64,000 nt of DNA from Elymus sibiricus. Taxonomy: Eukaryota; Streptophyta; Magnoliopsida; Poales; Poaceae. The stretch lies in the NCBI GenBank assembly GCA_039707655.1, contig CM077666.1, forward strand, positions 238,296,166 through 238,360,165, read 5' to 3'. This document shows positions 23,301-35,639 of this stretch, in pieces. Position numbers and translations under genes: made by a program. Each line of letters starts with the position of its first letter. Positions within the stretch are counted from its first letter, which is position 1. The notes beneath the pieces are model-generated. The model had not been told where the DNA came from, did not search any database, and saw nothing but the letters and a program-made list of their open reading frames with translations.

Positions 23301-24261
23301 TTGGCGTCGCAGTCTAGCATCATTGCCAGAATGGAGGCCTTGGCGGTGTTGTTGCACAGAGGGATCACCTTTGCCGGCAGATGGAAGGTGCAATCCCTGT
23401 TGAAGAGCTGACAAATGGGCCAGTAATGCTCCATCACCATCAGATTATCATTGAGGCCTGTGTCCAGGCGTATTGTATCGGCAAGATTCTTGTAATCCCA
23501 TGCTTGCCGGCCTCCTCTGTGCTACAGCGGGGCGATCCGACGGTAGGTGAAGTCTGCTCCCACCATCTCGATCGTCAAGCTAGCCTCCTTGAGGGCAATG
23601 ATCCGGTACATGGGCCACTCCAAGCTTGGCGTCGTTGGGATCGACGTTGCTCTCGTTGGCGACCTTCTCGATCTTCACAGTTCTGAGGTGACAGAACGCT
23701 GGGAATTCCTGCTCCTTGATCCAGCACCAATTGGCCCACCACTCGTTCCACTTGATGTGCAGCTTGCCATCCAAGTAGTGCTTCTTCAGGTTCCCCCATG
23801 GAATCCAGGTGACACTGCTGGAAAGGGCATCGTTTTCGACCCAGGGAACGAAGAAGTGTCGGAACAGAGCAACGTTTGGGGCTATTCCCACAAAGTTCTC
23901 ACACAAGTGCATGAAGACCGACAAGCAGGTGACCGCATTGGGTGTGAAGTCTAGCAATCTGAATCCGAAAGTGCTCATCACCTCTACGAAAAAAATCAGA
24001 GAAAGGCGGGCACAACCCGCAATAGAAGTACCCGGCGAAGAAGTGGTATTGGTCATTGGCAAGAGGAAAGGACCCTGGGAGCACCACCGTGGCCTCGTGG
24101 TCCTTCATCTTCCTCGCGTATACGTACGAGTATCTCTTCGTCAGACCGTCTTATGTGAGCGCCGGCGGAAATACGGCGTTGGCCCACCACTGTGCAGCTT
24201 TAGCGGCTTTCCTCTCCTCCGCCGCTGAACTGGTGGCCTTCGTGGCTCTCTTCGGTGCCAT
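20392..24261 (-). pseudogene. Antisense accessory gene of Gypsy-A (plant 'gypsy-type transposon' / Transposase_28-like), broken
   Basis: Read on the minus strand from ATG 24261-24259 (MAPKRATKATSSAAEER) to TAA 20394-20392. The N-terminal globular part (FFAGYFYCGLCPPFSDFFRR, then FGFRLLDFTPNAVTCLS and WCWIKEQEFPAFCHLRTVKI) matches the plant family annotated as putative gypsy-type transposon domain. A Glu/Ser-rich acidic middle (about 23,150-22,900) follows, then Ala/Glu/Lys-rich coiled coil (21,970-20,780) and a conserved tail ending QVSRTQGGVTH. Several introns are likely. Breaks include in-frame TAA at codon 37 (24153-24151) and a frameshift near 23,985 in an A-run. The function of this family is unknown. 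Lying antisense between pol and the 3' LTR, it is an accessory gene rather than gag. Confidence 0.72.
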
Positions 24262-24648
24262 GGCGAGATCTGGGGGAGGAGTTTAGTGCTAGCTGCGCGG
24301 AACAATGCACAGGCGATGTGCTCTGTTCTTGCGCGAGATTGAAGAAGGAGGCGACTGGATTGGGAGCGAGAGGGGTAAATGAGCAGCGCCCCTTCACGAG
24401 TACCCATTTATGGGGAAGGCGCAAGGGGCTGGCCCTTTACTACCTGACGTGGATGCGCTTTTGCAGGCGCACTACCCCAGTCGTTATTTCGTTCCACCTC
24501 TCCCACGTCCCGCATTCAACGCGCATCGTAGGGAAACAGTAAAAACGAAGATTGCGGCAGCGATTTTGCGCCATGTGTGTCTGTGCATCTGTTTGGGCCT
24601 AGCCTAACAATATCTTGCACGCGCGTGTGGCCCAGGTTCAGGGGCTCC
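24262..24648. other. Upstream region of the antisense gene and polypurine-like tract of Gypsy-A
   Basis: On the minus strand a CCATAAATGG box near 24402 lies about 140 bp before the antisense ATG and could be its TATA element. At the right edge the plus strand reads CAGGGGCTCC (24639-24648), a plausible polypurine-type primer just before the LTR. Confidence 0.5.
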
Positions 24649-25233
24649 TATCGGTGTATAAAAACATGGGTGTCTTCATACCCTGACTTGTGCATAGACG
24701 GTCGCAGCCCTTCTTGACGGCAAGGGTTTGCCGGAGGATTGCTTCCATCAAGACTCAAGATTAGATTGACAAGACCATGAAGAAGACCTCCAGGCAGGTC
24801 ATCGAGAAGTACTAGTTTAGTACTGAAGACCAAGGCTCTGGTTGCCGGCAAGCTACTTGCCGGCAAGCCAAGACCTGGCAAGCTACTTGCCGGCAAGCGA
24901 AGGCCCGACAAGCTCCGTGCCAGCAGGCTATTTCTGTCTCATTACCGCTCCACCCCGTCATCAACCAGATAAGCTCGTATGATAGGTGTCGAGCGGGCAG
25001 GCAGTCAAACACAGCTGGTCAGGGCACGTGTCAGCATGCCACGCAAAGGTTAACTTTAATGACACCCGTCCCTAGGTCATGTCAAGATAGCAGAAGGGCA
25101 GCTGGACGAACGGTGCAGAACCTTTGCCAAAGCATCGCCTCCCCATCGTAGCACCTAATGGTGCATTTAATGCGTTTGTCCTACCCCGTTAGAGATAGAC
25201 TTGATGACAGTGCGACTCCTGTTCATACCCTGT

Positions 25234-28200
25234 TGTAACGCCCAATATGAAGCTCTATCCTGATCACGTGGTGAAGTCGTGATTGGGGCAGAACCTCATT
25301 TTGCACGCATAGCAAGGTGGTTCTCATACACATACAATAATGAAAAGATGAGAGTACCAGATAAAGGCTTACACTCGCCACAAGCTACAACATTAAATAT
25401 ATTATCATCATGCATACTGTCATCCAAATGAAAGCAGAGTCCGACTACGGACGAAATCAAACGATAAAATCACCACCCTACTATTATCCCCGGATCGACC
25501 GACTAGGAACCGCTACTGATCATCTGGGAATGACACGTACATACGAGCGTGCTCCTCGTCATACTCCCACTAGAGCTCTGTACTATCACCTGTGTCTGTC
25601 TCAGAAGTACCTGCAACTGTTGTTGTAGTAAACTGTGAGCCACGGGGACTCAGCAATCTCATTACCCAAGGTATCAAAACTAACAAAGCTTAATGGGTGA
25701 GGTATGGTTAAGTGGTGAGGTTGCAGCAAGCACTAAGCATGTTTATATCTGGCTAACTTACGATTACAAGAATAAGATGAGTGTTCTACGCATAACGATC
25801 GCAAGATTTATATGATCAAGAAGTGATCCTGAACACCTACTTACGGTTCAAACATAACCCCACCGTGTTCTCTTCCCGAACTCCCTCAAAAAGAGACAAT
25901 CATGGTTATGCACACAGTTGATGTATTTTACTTAGAATTAGTGTCAAGTTCTCTACAACCGGAGGTTATAAATATCCAAGTCACCACATAACCGCGGGCA
26001 TGGCTTTCTGAAAGATATAACCCTACAAGGGTGTTCCAACCTAGTCCATCACAAACCAACACAAGCCGCGGTGGAAAAACCTCAACCTCGAGATAGCCCG
26101 ATCAATCTCGAGACAGCCCGAAATATCCTTGGAATTCCCGGTGCGCAAGACATTTCGACAATGGTAAGACAAATCCAGCAAGACCTCCCGACGTGCCGAC
26201 ACCCGATTGGAGCCGCGCTTATCTCGAAATCAGGCCACGACGGATGAGCAATGGTTACAACGACCAACTTCACGAGTTGCCCCGGGCGGCGTCGCAAGCT
26301 GCTCTAGTTTGGACCAACACTCATGAGGAGCACTGGCCCGAGGTTGTTGATTAAGAATCCTCGGGTTAATTACTCCCTATGTAGTTTTGAGTTGTTATTA
26401 GGCAAATGTTAACACCAAAGTTGGGCCTTGCTGGAAGCGCTTTATTCAAAGCGAACTGTCAAGACGGTCCCATAACCCCTGAGCATGTTAGGAACGCTAA
26501 TCAAGGATCATAACACCGGTATTACGGAAACTAAGGCGGCATGAGTGGAACAAAACACTAGGCAAAAGGCCGAGCCTTCCACACACAACCAAGTATATAG
26601 ATGCATTAATTAAATAAGAGATATTGTGATATCCCAACATATCCATGTCCCAACATGGAACAACCTGCACTGCACCTGCAACTAGCAACGCTATAAGAGG
26701 GGCTGAGCAAAGCGGTAACATAGCCAAACAACAGTTTGCTAGGTAGTGGAGGTTAGAGGCTGTATCATGGCATATGGGAGGCTGACAGACAAGTGGTACA
26801 TAGCGAGACATAGCGATAGCAACGAGACAATTAGCAAGCAAAGATAGTAGTGATATCAAGGGTAATGATCATCTTGGCTGAAGTCTCTTCGGTAGGATAG
26901 TAACTTTGCTCCTCGAACACGTTCTCAACAGAATCCCCGAACTCGGACTCGTCTCCCGGTACTACCCATAAGAAAGAACAAGCACCGAAATAAACAAACA
27001 ATCATGGCATATATGCACAAGCAAAATGATGCATGCATGACATGGTAAAATAGCAATCATGACATGAATGGAGTAACGGTGCTACCGGGACGACAGAAAT
27101 GGTAACGGGAAGCGAACAGTGATGGTAAAGATGGATATGGGCAAAATCTTGGCAACCCATGTATGCCACTGGAAATAAAGGAAGATTCCGCATGAAATCG
27201 ATGTAAAGATCACGAAGAACGGATGCATAGAACTCAAATGGTGAGCAAAAGAAATATGCAATGCAATCTGCCACTAACAGCAACATGCCAACTTACACAT
27301 ATCAAAACATCAAGCTACAATACACTAAAATGCTCATACAAGATATGTGGCTGTAGTATACGAGATGCACAACAATTCATCCAAAAGGTTCAAGTTCATT
27401 AGCATCACAGGTTAATTGGAATGAAGACAACAAGATGCAAAGATGCTGTTACAGATGAAAATAACAGTGAACACAGTTGGATTAGTTAGATTTTTCTACC
27501 CCAATTTGATATATAACATGCATATGTTCATGTATGGAAAAACTCACAAATTACACAAACAAGAATCTGCCAAAATTGGAATTATAGGATATGCCAGAAA
27601 CGGAATATGACAGATTTGGAATGCGCCAGAATTGGAAACCTGCCAGAAATGGAGTATGCCAAAAATGAAAAAAACGGAAGAAACACAAAAGAAACAAGAG
27701 TGGAGGAGTCTGGGATCGAGCCCAGGACCTCTCGGTTGAAAAACAGGGTGCTAGCCACTCCACTAACTTTGTGTTTGTGATACAAAGGGGGATCGGCCGA
27801 AGATGATCACTTCTCGAACGGATCTGTCCCAAAACGAAACAAGAACAAAGATGGCTTCCCTGTGGCCGAGGTTGAGCACGCATGGCAGCGTGTGCGTGCG
27901 CCTGTGTGCTGCGGAGAGTACGCGCGCTAGTGGGGGTGCTGCTGCGGGTGTGGTGTGTGTGCCCTGCGTGCGTGCAAGGGGCGCGAGTGCCTGGAGCTTG
28001 AGCTCCTTGGCCATGGTGGCCCTATTTGAGAGGCGTGCAAACCTGCGATGCGTGAGGCGTCCAGGAGCTACGGGCATATGCGCGAGGGAAAAACCGGAGC
28101 GCGAGGAGCAGGACAGCCACAACAGTAACATCAACAACAACAACAAAAAACACGGCTTTGGCCAGAGCACGAAGAATGCGAGCATGGCATGGACGGAGCG

Positions 28201-29418
28201 ACTCCTACTAGATGTTATTGATAGCAAGAAAGGGCAGGGAGGAGGCACGGCTCACCTAGTGTCCACGGGACATGTAGGCGTGGCCGAAACGACGACAGAG
28301 AGACGACGGCGACTCGCTGAACTTGGCAGGCCTTCTGTTCCATGAAGCAGATGCAGCAGAGGAAGGAGACGAGGTTGATCCAGGGGCCGAGGCGACGCGC
28401 GCGTGGGGACAGGGGACGAAGAGGTACTTGGCAGTCCTTTCCACAGCGGCCGAGGGGGGGTCGGAGGCGTGCTAGAAGCTAGCCTGAGCTCGAGCTCTTG
28501 GTCGCTTGGGTCATGGTGGCCGCGGCGACGTCGTGTGCGTGGAGATTTACCTAGGTGGAGGCGAGGGCAGGAGAGGCACTGAATGGATAGAGGAGAGGCC
28601 AGGGTAGGGTTTGGGCATGCTATATAGGGCTCTAGGGTGCCGGACGGCTGTCAAATCGACTGGGGCATCAACGTGGCGCATCTAGATGTGCTGCCGTATA
28701 GGAGGACGAAGCTCGTGTCGCTAGCGGGCAAGGTGGGCTGCACTGGGAGGCTGCTGCTGGGCCAGTTAGGGGAAGGGAGGCCTAGGTGGCTGCGCTGGGA
28801 AGGCCCTTCCCTCCTCATTAATTCTTCAGATAGAACCGAAGATCAGAAATGCACAGTGGGGTGGAAGAGGGGTGAGAGAGATATAAAAATATCCCTGGAC
28901 TCCTGGAAATATGTAGTATTTGAATAAATTGATCTGGCAATTTTTAGAGATAGAAAAATAAACCAAGTTTGAATGAAATTCAAACTTGATGCATTTTTGA
29001 ACCCAACCAAATCACATCCAAAATAGCTGAAACTTGGCAGAGAGGTAAATGGCATGCTGTAGGATTTACAGGAAAATAGTGGACATTAATCTGGGACAGA
29101 AATAAAGACCACATGAATTACTTGAGAAGAAGAAGACGAAGATGGTGAAGATGATTATGCATGGGAGAAATACAATGGCTTGAGAGGGAGATGGCACGGT
29201 TGGGGATGATCACACACAACACATATGGAACAAGCACACAACATTTATGATGGATGCAATGCACATGGCAACTTATATGAATATGAAATGCACAAGTGAA
29301 AAGAAAAGAAAACACAATCATGAGGATGTAACAATTTATTATAGCAAACATGGCAAATCCATACATGGCAACAAAGTGGAGGTTACAAAATAGGAAGGAT
29401 CACACTCGGGGTGTTACA
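25234..29418 (-). mobile_element. Solo LTR, 4,185 bp, minus orientation
   Basis: The edges are TGTAACGCCC at 25234 and GGTGTTACA ending at 29418, flanked by perfect 5-bp duplications CCTGT (25229-25233 and 29419-29423). I see no gag or pol; reading frames inside are short and lack family features. The terminal TGTAAC/GTTACA, the 5-bp duplication and the length fit a solo LTR left by LTR-LTR recombination. The minus orientation is chosen because the complement starts TGTAACACCCC like other grass LTRs, including the one at 31631. A LARD-type noncoding element LTR is an alternative label. Confidence 0.8.
27701..27770 (-). other. tRNA-like relic inside the solo LTR
   Basis: On the minus strand the 3' half has a T-arm with stem CTGGG/CCCAG enclosing the loop CTCGATC, preceded by a sequence resembling a D-arm (AGTGGAGTGGCTAGCACC). 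The acceptor and anticodon stems are not convincing, so this is a tRNA-derived relic rather than a tRNA gene. Confidence 0.45.
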
Positions 29419-29750
29419 CCTGTAATGACCATATTAGCCACTGTGATGACCCCTTGGCTTATAAAAGGAGGCCCACGGCTACTATTAGAACGGTCGAGAC
29501 CTAGTTCAATTACGCATAGTAGCTGCACTTCCCGCGCACCTTGCCGGCAAGCTGCGCTCCATGTAACTTGAGCTCATCCACAATCAAACCACCAAAGCAG
29601 GAGTAGGGTTTTACTCTCACAGCGGCACGAACCTGGATAAATCATTGCGTGTTCTTGCATCTACCAATCCTGCTCTTCATAGCGCGCCGATCCCGTAGCC
29701 GAACCGCAAAGGGGCCCTCTTGGTCCCATATATTGTCGTTCTCCACGACA

Positions 29751-30009
29751 CTCGAGTTACATGGCATGTCCTCAATTGGACCTCTAGTCTATCTCTCTCG
29801 AGAGACACACGAATGCCACCAAATTTTACCCAGCAGTCACCACGATCCGATCAGTCAAAAATCCTTTTAGTCCAGAATCCGCTGCGGTCTCGTCCAGGCA
29901 ATGATAGGTTAACACTTCACAACATACCTAGAGTGCCCCTGGAGCACTCGGGCCAAAACAAGAGTTCATCCTGCTCATCGCACAAAACCTCAACCGATTC
30001 GGGGGCTAA
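29751..30009 (+). mobile_element. Gypsy-C internal 3' tail with polypurine tract
   Basis: Short noncoding tail ending TTCGGGGGCTAA directly before the LTR at 30010; the G-rich tract is the expected plus-strand primer site. No coding sequence remains. Confidence 0.6.
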
Positions 30010-30570
30010 TGATGGGGTCACCTACTAAGGGTAGGGTCATAGACCTGACATCTAGGGCCTACTTAGGCCCCCACACCATCATTGTTGGGTCCCTGGACCA
30101 CGGGCGCATTCGGATGCACAACCTTAATTATCCACTCGGATGCATCAACGGCACTCGGACGTCTCCCACCAGTCGGCCAGACCAGAACCACTCGGACACG
30201 AGAAGGCGTATAGGCGACATGGGAGCCATAACGGTCAAGTAGCTTTATGTTGATGTTTAAGTGTAGTTATAGCTGCCGTTACCAGTAACTGCTGTAGTTA
30301 TGCTCATTCATCTCCCTTGCGACGTGGCATTGATGGGCCGAGGCGCACTCTATATAAGCCTCCCCTCAACTCCATGGCAAGGGTTCAGCACACTCCTTGT
30401 AATCCCATACCCCAAGAGAAAACACAAGCCTCTGGGCATGAGACGTAGGGTTATTACATCTCCGAGAGGGGTCCCAACTCGTTAAATCCGAGTGATACAC
30501 TTGTGCCGTAGCTAGGCTCTGCCCATCGTTCGTACCCCTAGTACTCATTGTCAGGTTCGTTGCCTCGACA
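30010..30570 (+). repeat. Gypsy-C 3' LTR (561 bp)
   Basis: Begins TGATGGGGTC, has TATATAAGCC at 30351-30360 as a clear TATA box with a downstream leader, and ends TTGCCTCGACA. No second LTR is in the window. The bases after it belong to Gypsy-D. Confidence 0.72.
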
Positions 30571-31630
30571 GGTGTTCTTTGACTTCCCAAGTGGTCTCAT
30601 TGGCAGAGTGGTTTGTACACATGACTTGGCAAAGTCTTCCTTCTTCCGGGTGGGGGCTGTCCTTTTCTGCTATTATTCTCTCGGGATCTTCAATGTAAGT
30701 TAGATCGAAACGCAGGGGTGCAGTTTCGGTCTTTCTCCTTTCTTCCAATATCTTGGTCCTTCTCTTGAGTCTAGAGGAGTGGAACACGTTGTGGATGTGT
30801 TTCATTTGAGTTAGAAGTTGCACCTGGTATGCATTCTTGCCTAACCGACCGGTTATCTCGAAGGGTCCTAGGTACCAGCAGGTCGGCTTCTTCTGCCTAG
30901 GTCGTTGGTCTAACTTCCTTACTGGGGTCACTTTGAGTAGTACTTCATTCCCTTGGTTACTCGCTGGGGGTGTGCATTGGCATCTGCTTGGCGGTGTTGT
31001 GCTGCCTGGAGGTGGCTATGTATAACTAGTACTTCTCCTTCTCTGCTAGGGTTCATGGCTGCTGAAAATACCGCTATCCTTTACGTGAGTCCATTTCCAT
31101 TGAGCTGGATAGTCTCAGGTGAGCAAGGCTTCTAATGGTGAAGTCTTGAGGCTGGGATCGTGGTCGCTGTTGTACACGAATTTTGCGTAAGGTAGGTGTT
31201 GCTCCCATTGGTCACCGAAGGTGGGGGCACATGCCCTGAGCATGTCTTCCTATACTAGACCACTATTTGTTGCCACCTCATCTGCCCATGTGTAGTAGGT
31301 GTTGGTTCCTGGGGTCGCGGTCTGCAGTAGTCGGTTGAGGGCTTGCCAGAATGCTTCGTCGAATGACCGTGGTGGTCCATGATAGCTAACAATCCTGGAC
31401 ATATAGAGCTGGGCCAATTCCTCTGTGTCGTCAGTCGTGTGTATTGGTAATAGGTGGGCTACCCTGGTGGCTTGATCCATGATGCTCCAGACTACGTCGT
31501 ATCCATTGACTGACCTGGGTAGTCCGATGACGATGTCCATCCGGACATGGTTCCATTCCCATTGGAAGGTTGGGGCTGGCGCAAGTACCCCATTAGATCT
31601 TTCTGGTCCAGGCTCGAGGTTCCGGCAGAC
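30571..31630 (-). pseudogene. Gypsy-D integrase core and pol tail
   Basis: On the minus strand, 31630 to about 31250 gives the integrase core start (WNHVRMDIVIGLPRS, with the first catalytic D). After a damaged stretch, 30931-30571 gives the C-terminal region (KKPTCWYLGPFEITGRLG, VFHSSRLKR) and a chromodomain-like end (NETTWEVKEHL). Frame and stop lesions lie between. The zinc-binding part continues at 35640 beyond the inserted solo LTR. Confidence 0.75.
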
Positions 31631-34600
31631 TGTAACACCCCCAAAATAATTTCTTTTGAGTATCAAAATCTTTTCTTTAAAAGAAAAAAAATGATTTGAA
31701 TCATTATGGTTCTATTTCTTATTTCTTCTATTTTGAAAACCATTTTAAGTTTCATTTGGGCTTTTAAATTTTTAAAGATTAGGTTTTGATTTGTTGGTTT
31801 CTTATTTGAATAAATATTTTATAGGACCAAAAATCTTTCTCTTTTAGGAAAAACTTTTTAATGATTAATTATTTCAAAGGGAAGGTCCATTTCATCTCTT
31901 TCACACATTTAGAAAGCTCCCAAAAATTTCATATATCATTTTCAAATTATCATTCAAGTTATTCTCACACCTTAGGACGGTATCCAACACTTCCTCTTTC
32001 CACAAAAATATTTTTGACATATTTAGTAAAATCCCAAATGGGAATTCCGTTAATTCTTGATTCCTTTGATTTACAAAGGAACTATATTTTTCCTAGCTCT
32101 TCTGCACCCACAAAAAATTATCCCAACTACATGGCAGTATCCACAACCCATTTCTCTAAAAACTTACTCTTCCATAGTTCAAAATTTTCAAATTTCACTC
32201 AAATGAAATTTGGACCAGATTCAAATTCTTTGTTCAAAACCTAATCTAAACTACTCCAAAAATTATGAAAGTTTGCCAGCACCTTTGTTATGCATCAGTA
32301 CCTCACCACAAAAATTTTCAGAGATTCCAAAAATGACCAAGACCATTTGGCATTCTATCAAACACCTTCTGTTCACTGTTCATCACTGTAAAAAAAATTC
32401 AGAAATTCAGAAGTTCAGAGAGGGAGAATCGCTGCCGTGCACTCCACTCCTTCTCCTTTCCTTCACGGCGTCGCTGCGGCTCTTCAATGCATCACCCTCA
32501 GGGCCCTCTCGCCAGTCGCTCTCCGTCGCCTGGCCGGTGGCAGGCCGGTGGAATAGCCACCGCTCCTGGCCACGGCGGGCCAAACGGATCAGCTCGGCCA
32601 CCAACCACCATCACTGCCCCTCAACGCCCTCCCCATCCTCCTCTCCACGCGGCATCATCCCCGCAACACCCAGCCACCGTCCAAAGCACCCCATCCCCAC
32701 TCGCCAGTCGCCAGAGATGAACACCGCCACCATGGCCGTACGGGAGCCTCATCGTGGATAAGGCGATGGAGCTCGCGGGGCGTCGCGCTGGCGCTACCAG
32801 AAGCCTTCCCTAGTCTCACTGATGATCACCGTCCATGCTAACCACCCCAAACCTACCTCACCGGCCGGAATTACTCCGCCGTGATCTGGATCACTCCGGC
32901 CATCTCCGCACGGCCTAAAATGAGCACCCAGAGCTCCGCTCAAAGCTCACCGCACCTCCACCCATCCCAAATCACCACACAGAGGAGTCGGACGACCTCG
33001 GGGAAGCCTTCTTCCTCCGCTCCGGCCGCACGATCCGCCGCTGCTTCCGAGATCGCCGCGTCGCCGTTCGTCCACCTCCACCTCCCAAAACTCGCCAGTC
33101 ACCGTCTACTGCTCCACCTCATCCATCCTGCGCACCAATTTGACATCCAAAGCTCCCTCCGACGAGATCCACCACCACCCGACACCGCCGTCCACCGGAG
33201 TTGACACCGCTGTTACCACGGTGCTCACCGGTGGCCACCACCACCACCCACCGATGTGGAACACTCCCTCAAGCACACCCATACCACCGCCGTCTCCTGA
33301 AACCCTGGCGATCACCGTCGGTGACGGCCTCCCCCTCTCTGTGCACGCGCGCGAGCGCTTTCAAAGTTTGAACCTGATGGGTGGACCCCACCCGTCAATG
33401 TTTTCTCTTTTTCTGTTTAAATCGAAAGCGCTTTCTGCCTCTGTACGCTTTTTGAACCGGAAAGCGTATTTCTGCTCGAGGCATTTTCTATTTAAATAGC
33501 AGGGACCTGAAAGTGTCTGTTTTTATTATAGAAAGGTCCCTGGACTTAAAACTCACATTACTTTTTAACCATAACTCTTTTTCAATTGATTCTTTGTCTG
33601 AAAATCTTATTTTTCACTCTAGTTTTTTAGTATTTATTTAAAAATATTTTGAGCAAACTTTTTGTGTTGTCACAAAAAAAAATGACCGGATTTTGAATTC
33701 TTATTTTATAGAAAACAAGGAGGGAAACTTTGTCGAAAATTTTGAGGGATCACCTTCTGCCTACTTTGATCAAGACAAGCATATTGAACTTGGGTTATGG
33801 TGTTTGCTTGCATGTTGGCATAGTTATGATCACCGGTTATGTAGTGGATAGCTTGTGCCTGCATGGTCATATTTTCGTTGTGCATTTCTTGCATACAATT
33901 GAGAACCAACAACATGGATAAAGTTGGTAATAAACCAGGGGTGTATCCCCTGTCTATGTCGTGCCGGTGGGCACGGATCACATCGTGACACGATGGTGTC
34001 ACTATGGACATGATGGAGCATGTCAGTTGCAAAAGTAAAACCTCCTGAGTCGACCTAGATCGAGTCTTGTTCCGTCATACCTAACTAAAAATAGTGCTAC
34101 CACATGTCTTACCGAAAGGGGAGTACAGCTTAGTAAGTTGCTAACCTCTTTCCTTGCACACACCTTATAGAGAGGCCATAGTGGAAGATACCAGTGGCCA
34201 CTGGTAGGCATGCCACTTGGTCACGGGCATGGGTGTATCCGGCTGGGCCGAGAGGGGGGCACCCCTTGTATTTGCGCGCATTATAATTTATGATCCCATG
34301 CTATTCAAGACGGTGGTCTCCCCGTCTTAGAGTTTTCCTGGGGTGATGCCTTGGGTGATTCCGGGCATCAGAACGGTTAAGCTGGTGTGTGCTGGTTAGG
34401 TGTGTTTGCAACCTAAAAACCATGATTGGAATTAGCCAAATTTTTTTTGAATTGACTAGGGAAATCCTATACTTGTGGGTAAAGAGTACAACCTCTGCAG
34501 AGTTAAACCTATTAGAATAGACGTGTCCACGGTCAAGGACGTTAGCTGGGAAGGGTCAAGTGTCGGTCCCGGTGTCGGTCTTCGGAGGAAATAATTAAAA

Positions 34601-34770
34601 TTGAGCATGATTCACTTTTGAAGGATGATTATTATCACTACGAATGCTATCATGAATATTATTGTTAACATGAATATTTGTGTGGACTAACCTTTTTCTC
34701 TTATGTGCATTTTTGAGTATCTCTTGGGAAGGTCATGCCACCTGGATACTCATGTTATTACATTTCTTTT

Positions 34771-35015
34771 CAAGACCTCTTGAGGCGTCGCATTCACACA
34801 CCCATTTGGCATTTCTTTTCAATACCTCTCGAGGCATCGCATTCAGACACCCGTTTGGCATTTCTTTTCAAGACCTCTCGAGGCGTCGCATTCAGACACC
34901 CGTTTGGCATTTCATTTCAAGACCTCTCGAGGCGTCGCATTCAGACACCCGTTTGGTATTACTTTTCAAGACCTTTCGAGGCATCGCATTCAGACACCCG
35001 ACTGTCATTTTATTT
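34771..35015 (+). repeat. 49-bp tandem repeat, five copies
   Basis: Copies start at 34771, 34820, 34869, 34918 and 34967, an exact 49-bp period. Each contains ACCTCTCGAGGCGTCGCATT or a close variant with a CTCGAG palindrome. It lies within the 4.0-kb solo LTR. Confidence 0.9.
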
Positions 35016-35016
35016 T

Positions 35017-35106
35017 GGAATCCTCGGGCAGTCTAACGCCCGATATTCCATTTTATTCTCTGGAATCCTCGGGCGGTCTAATGCCCGATGTTCCATTTTA
35101 TTTTCT
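35017..35106 (+). repeat. 45-bp tandem repeat, two copies
   Basis: Copies start at 35017 and 35062. Each contains CGGGC..GCCCG, which can form a small hairpin. It directly follows the 49-bp array. Confidence 0.85.
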
Positions 35107-35639
35107 TGGTTATTACTTGAATGACATAATTAGCCATTTACACCGTATTAATATTTATCATGCCATGCTATAATATCAATCAAAATATACATATTATTTA
35201 GTCCATCATGAACATATGCACTCTATTGCATTCGGTATATCTTTTGTTCATAATGTTTGAGAGTACATTGAAACGTACTCACTGGCTTGTCCCTGGCTAT
35301 TGTCTTGGCCAGATCATTATCCGGAGGAGAGCGCTATGAAGACACTTTCGCAGCCTAGGAATCGGAGATAGCAGCCACGTGAGATAGGAGTTATCCAAGT
35401 CAGCTATTCCTGTGGGAATGGAGCCCCATCGATGTTGGAGATCCATGAGTCGCTTCCGTCATCCGCCAGTAGAAATCATTGTGGTACTCAATGGACCTTT
35501 ATGGTCTTGTATCAAATTATTGTAACTGCTTGGAATTCTGTATCAAGGAAGTGTCCACCAGCGAACAGTAATCCTGGGGCTGGTGATGACACGAGGGTCA
35601 TTTGCTGGGATTTTATGTCATGAAAAACCGGCCCTGACA

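Larger units (their letters stand above)
18658..29750 (+). mobile_element. Gypsy-A LTR retrotransposon, 3' half
   Basis: The order is integrase C-terminal two thirds, 3' spacer, antisense accessory gene, polypurine-like tract and 3' LTR. The element is cut on its left by the large CACTA and its LTR is split by a solo LTR at 25,234-29,418. The parts upstream of the integrase, and the 5' LTR, are not in the window. Confidence 0.8.
24649..29750 (+). repeat. Gypsy-A 3' LTR, split by a solo LTR insertion
   Basis: The LTR consists of 24649-25233 and 29424-29750, about 0.9 kb together. The left edge reads TATCGGTG, probably a mutated TGTCGGTG; the right edge is CTCCACGACA. It contains repeated TTGCCGGCAAG motifs (24,840-24,900) and GGCTTATAAAAGG (29,456-29,468) as the likely TATA box. 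A truncated inverted copy of the same LTR family is at 49235-49744. Confidence 0.72.
31631..35639 (+). mobile_element. Solo LTR, 4,009 bp, plus orientation
   Basis: Starts TGTAACACCC and ends GCCCTGACA, flanked by perfect duplications CAGAC (31626-31630 and 35640-35644). It splits the Gypsy-D integrase exactly, so removing it rejoins the protein. Inside are a GC-rich stretch (32,430-33,360) followed by AT-rich DNA, and two short tandem arrays near 34,771-35,106. No retroelement proteins are seen, so it is a solo LTR, probably Gypsy-type. It shares the start TGTAACACCCC with the complement of the 25,234-29,418 element. Confidence 0.82.

Noticed and set aside
27701..27770. A functional tRNA gene
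   Set aside because: Only the T-arm is convincing; acceptor and anticodon stems do not form cleanly.
27803..28345. 180-codon open frame inside the 4.2-kb solo LTR
   Set aside because: GC-rich low-complexity composition, no recognisable domain, and it lies in an LTR, on the strand opposite to its transcript.
32210..32761. 183-codon frame in the GC-rich part of the 4.0-kb solo LTR
   Set aside because: Pro/Ser-rich composition typical of GC-rich noncoding DNA; no domain; inside an LTR.
34735..35124. 129-codon repetitive frame
   Set aside because: It is a read-through of the 49-bp minisatellite; 49 is not a multiple of three, so different copies are read in different frames.
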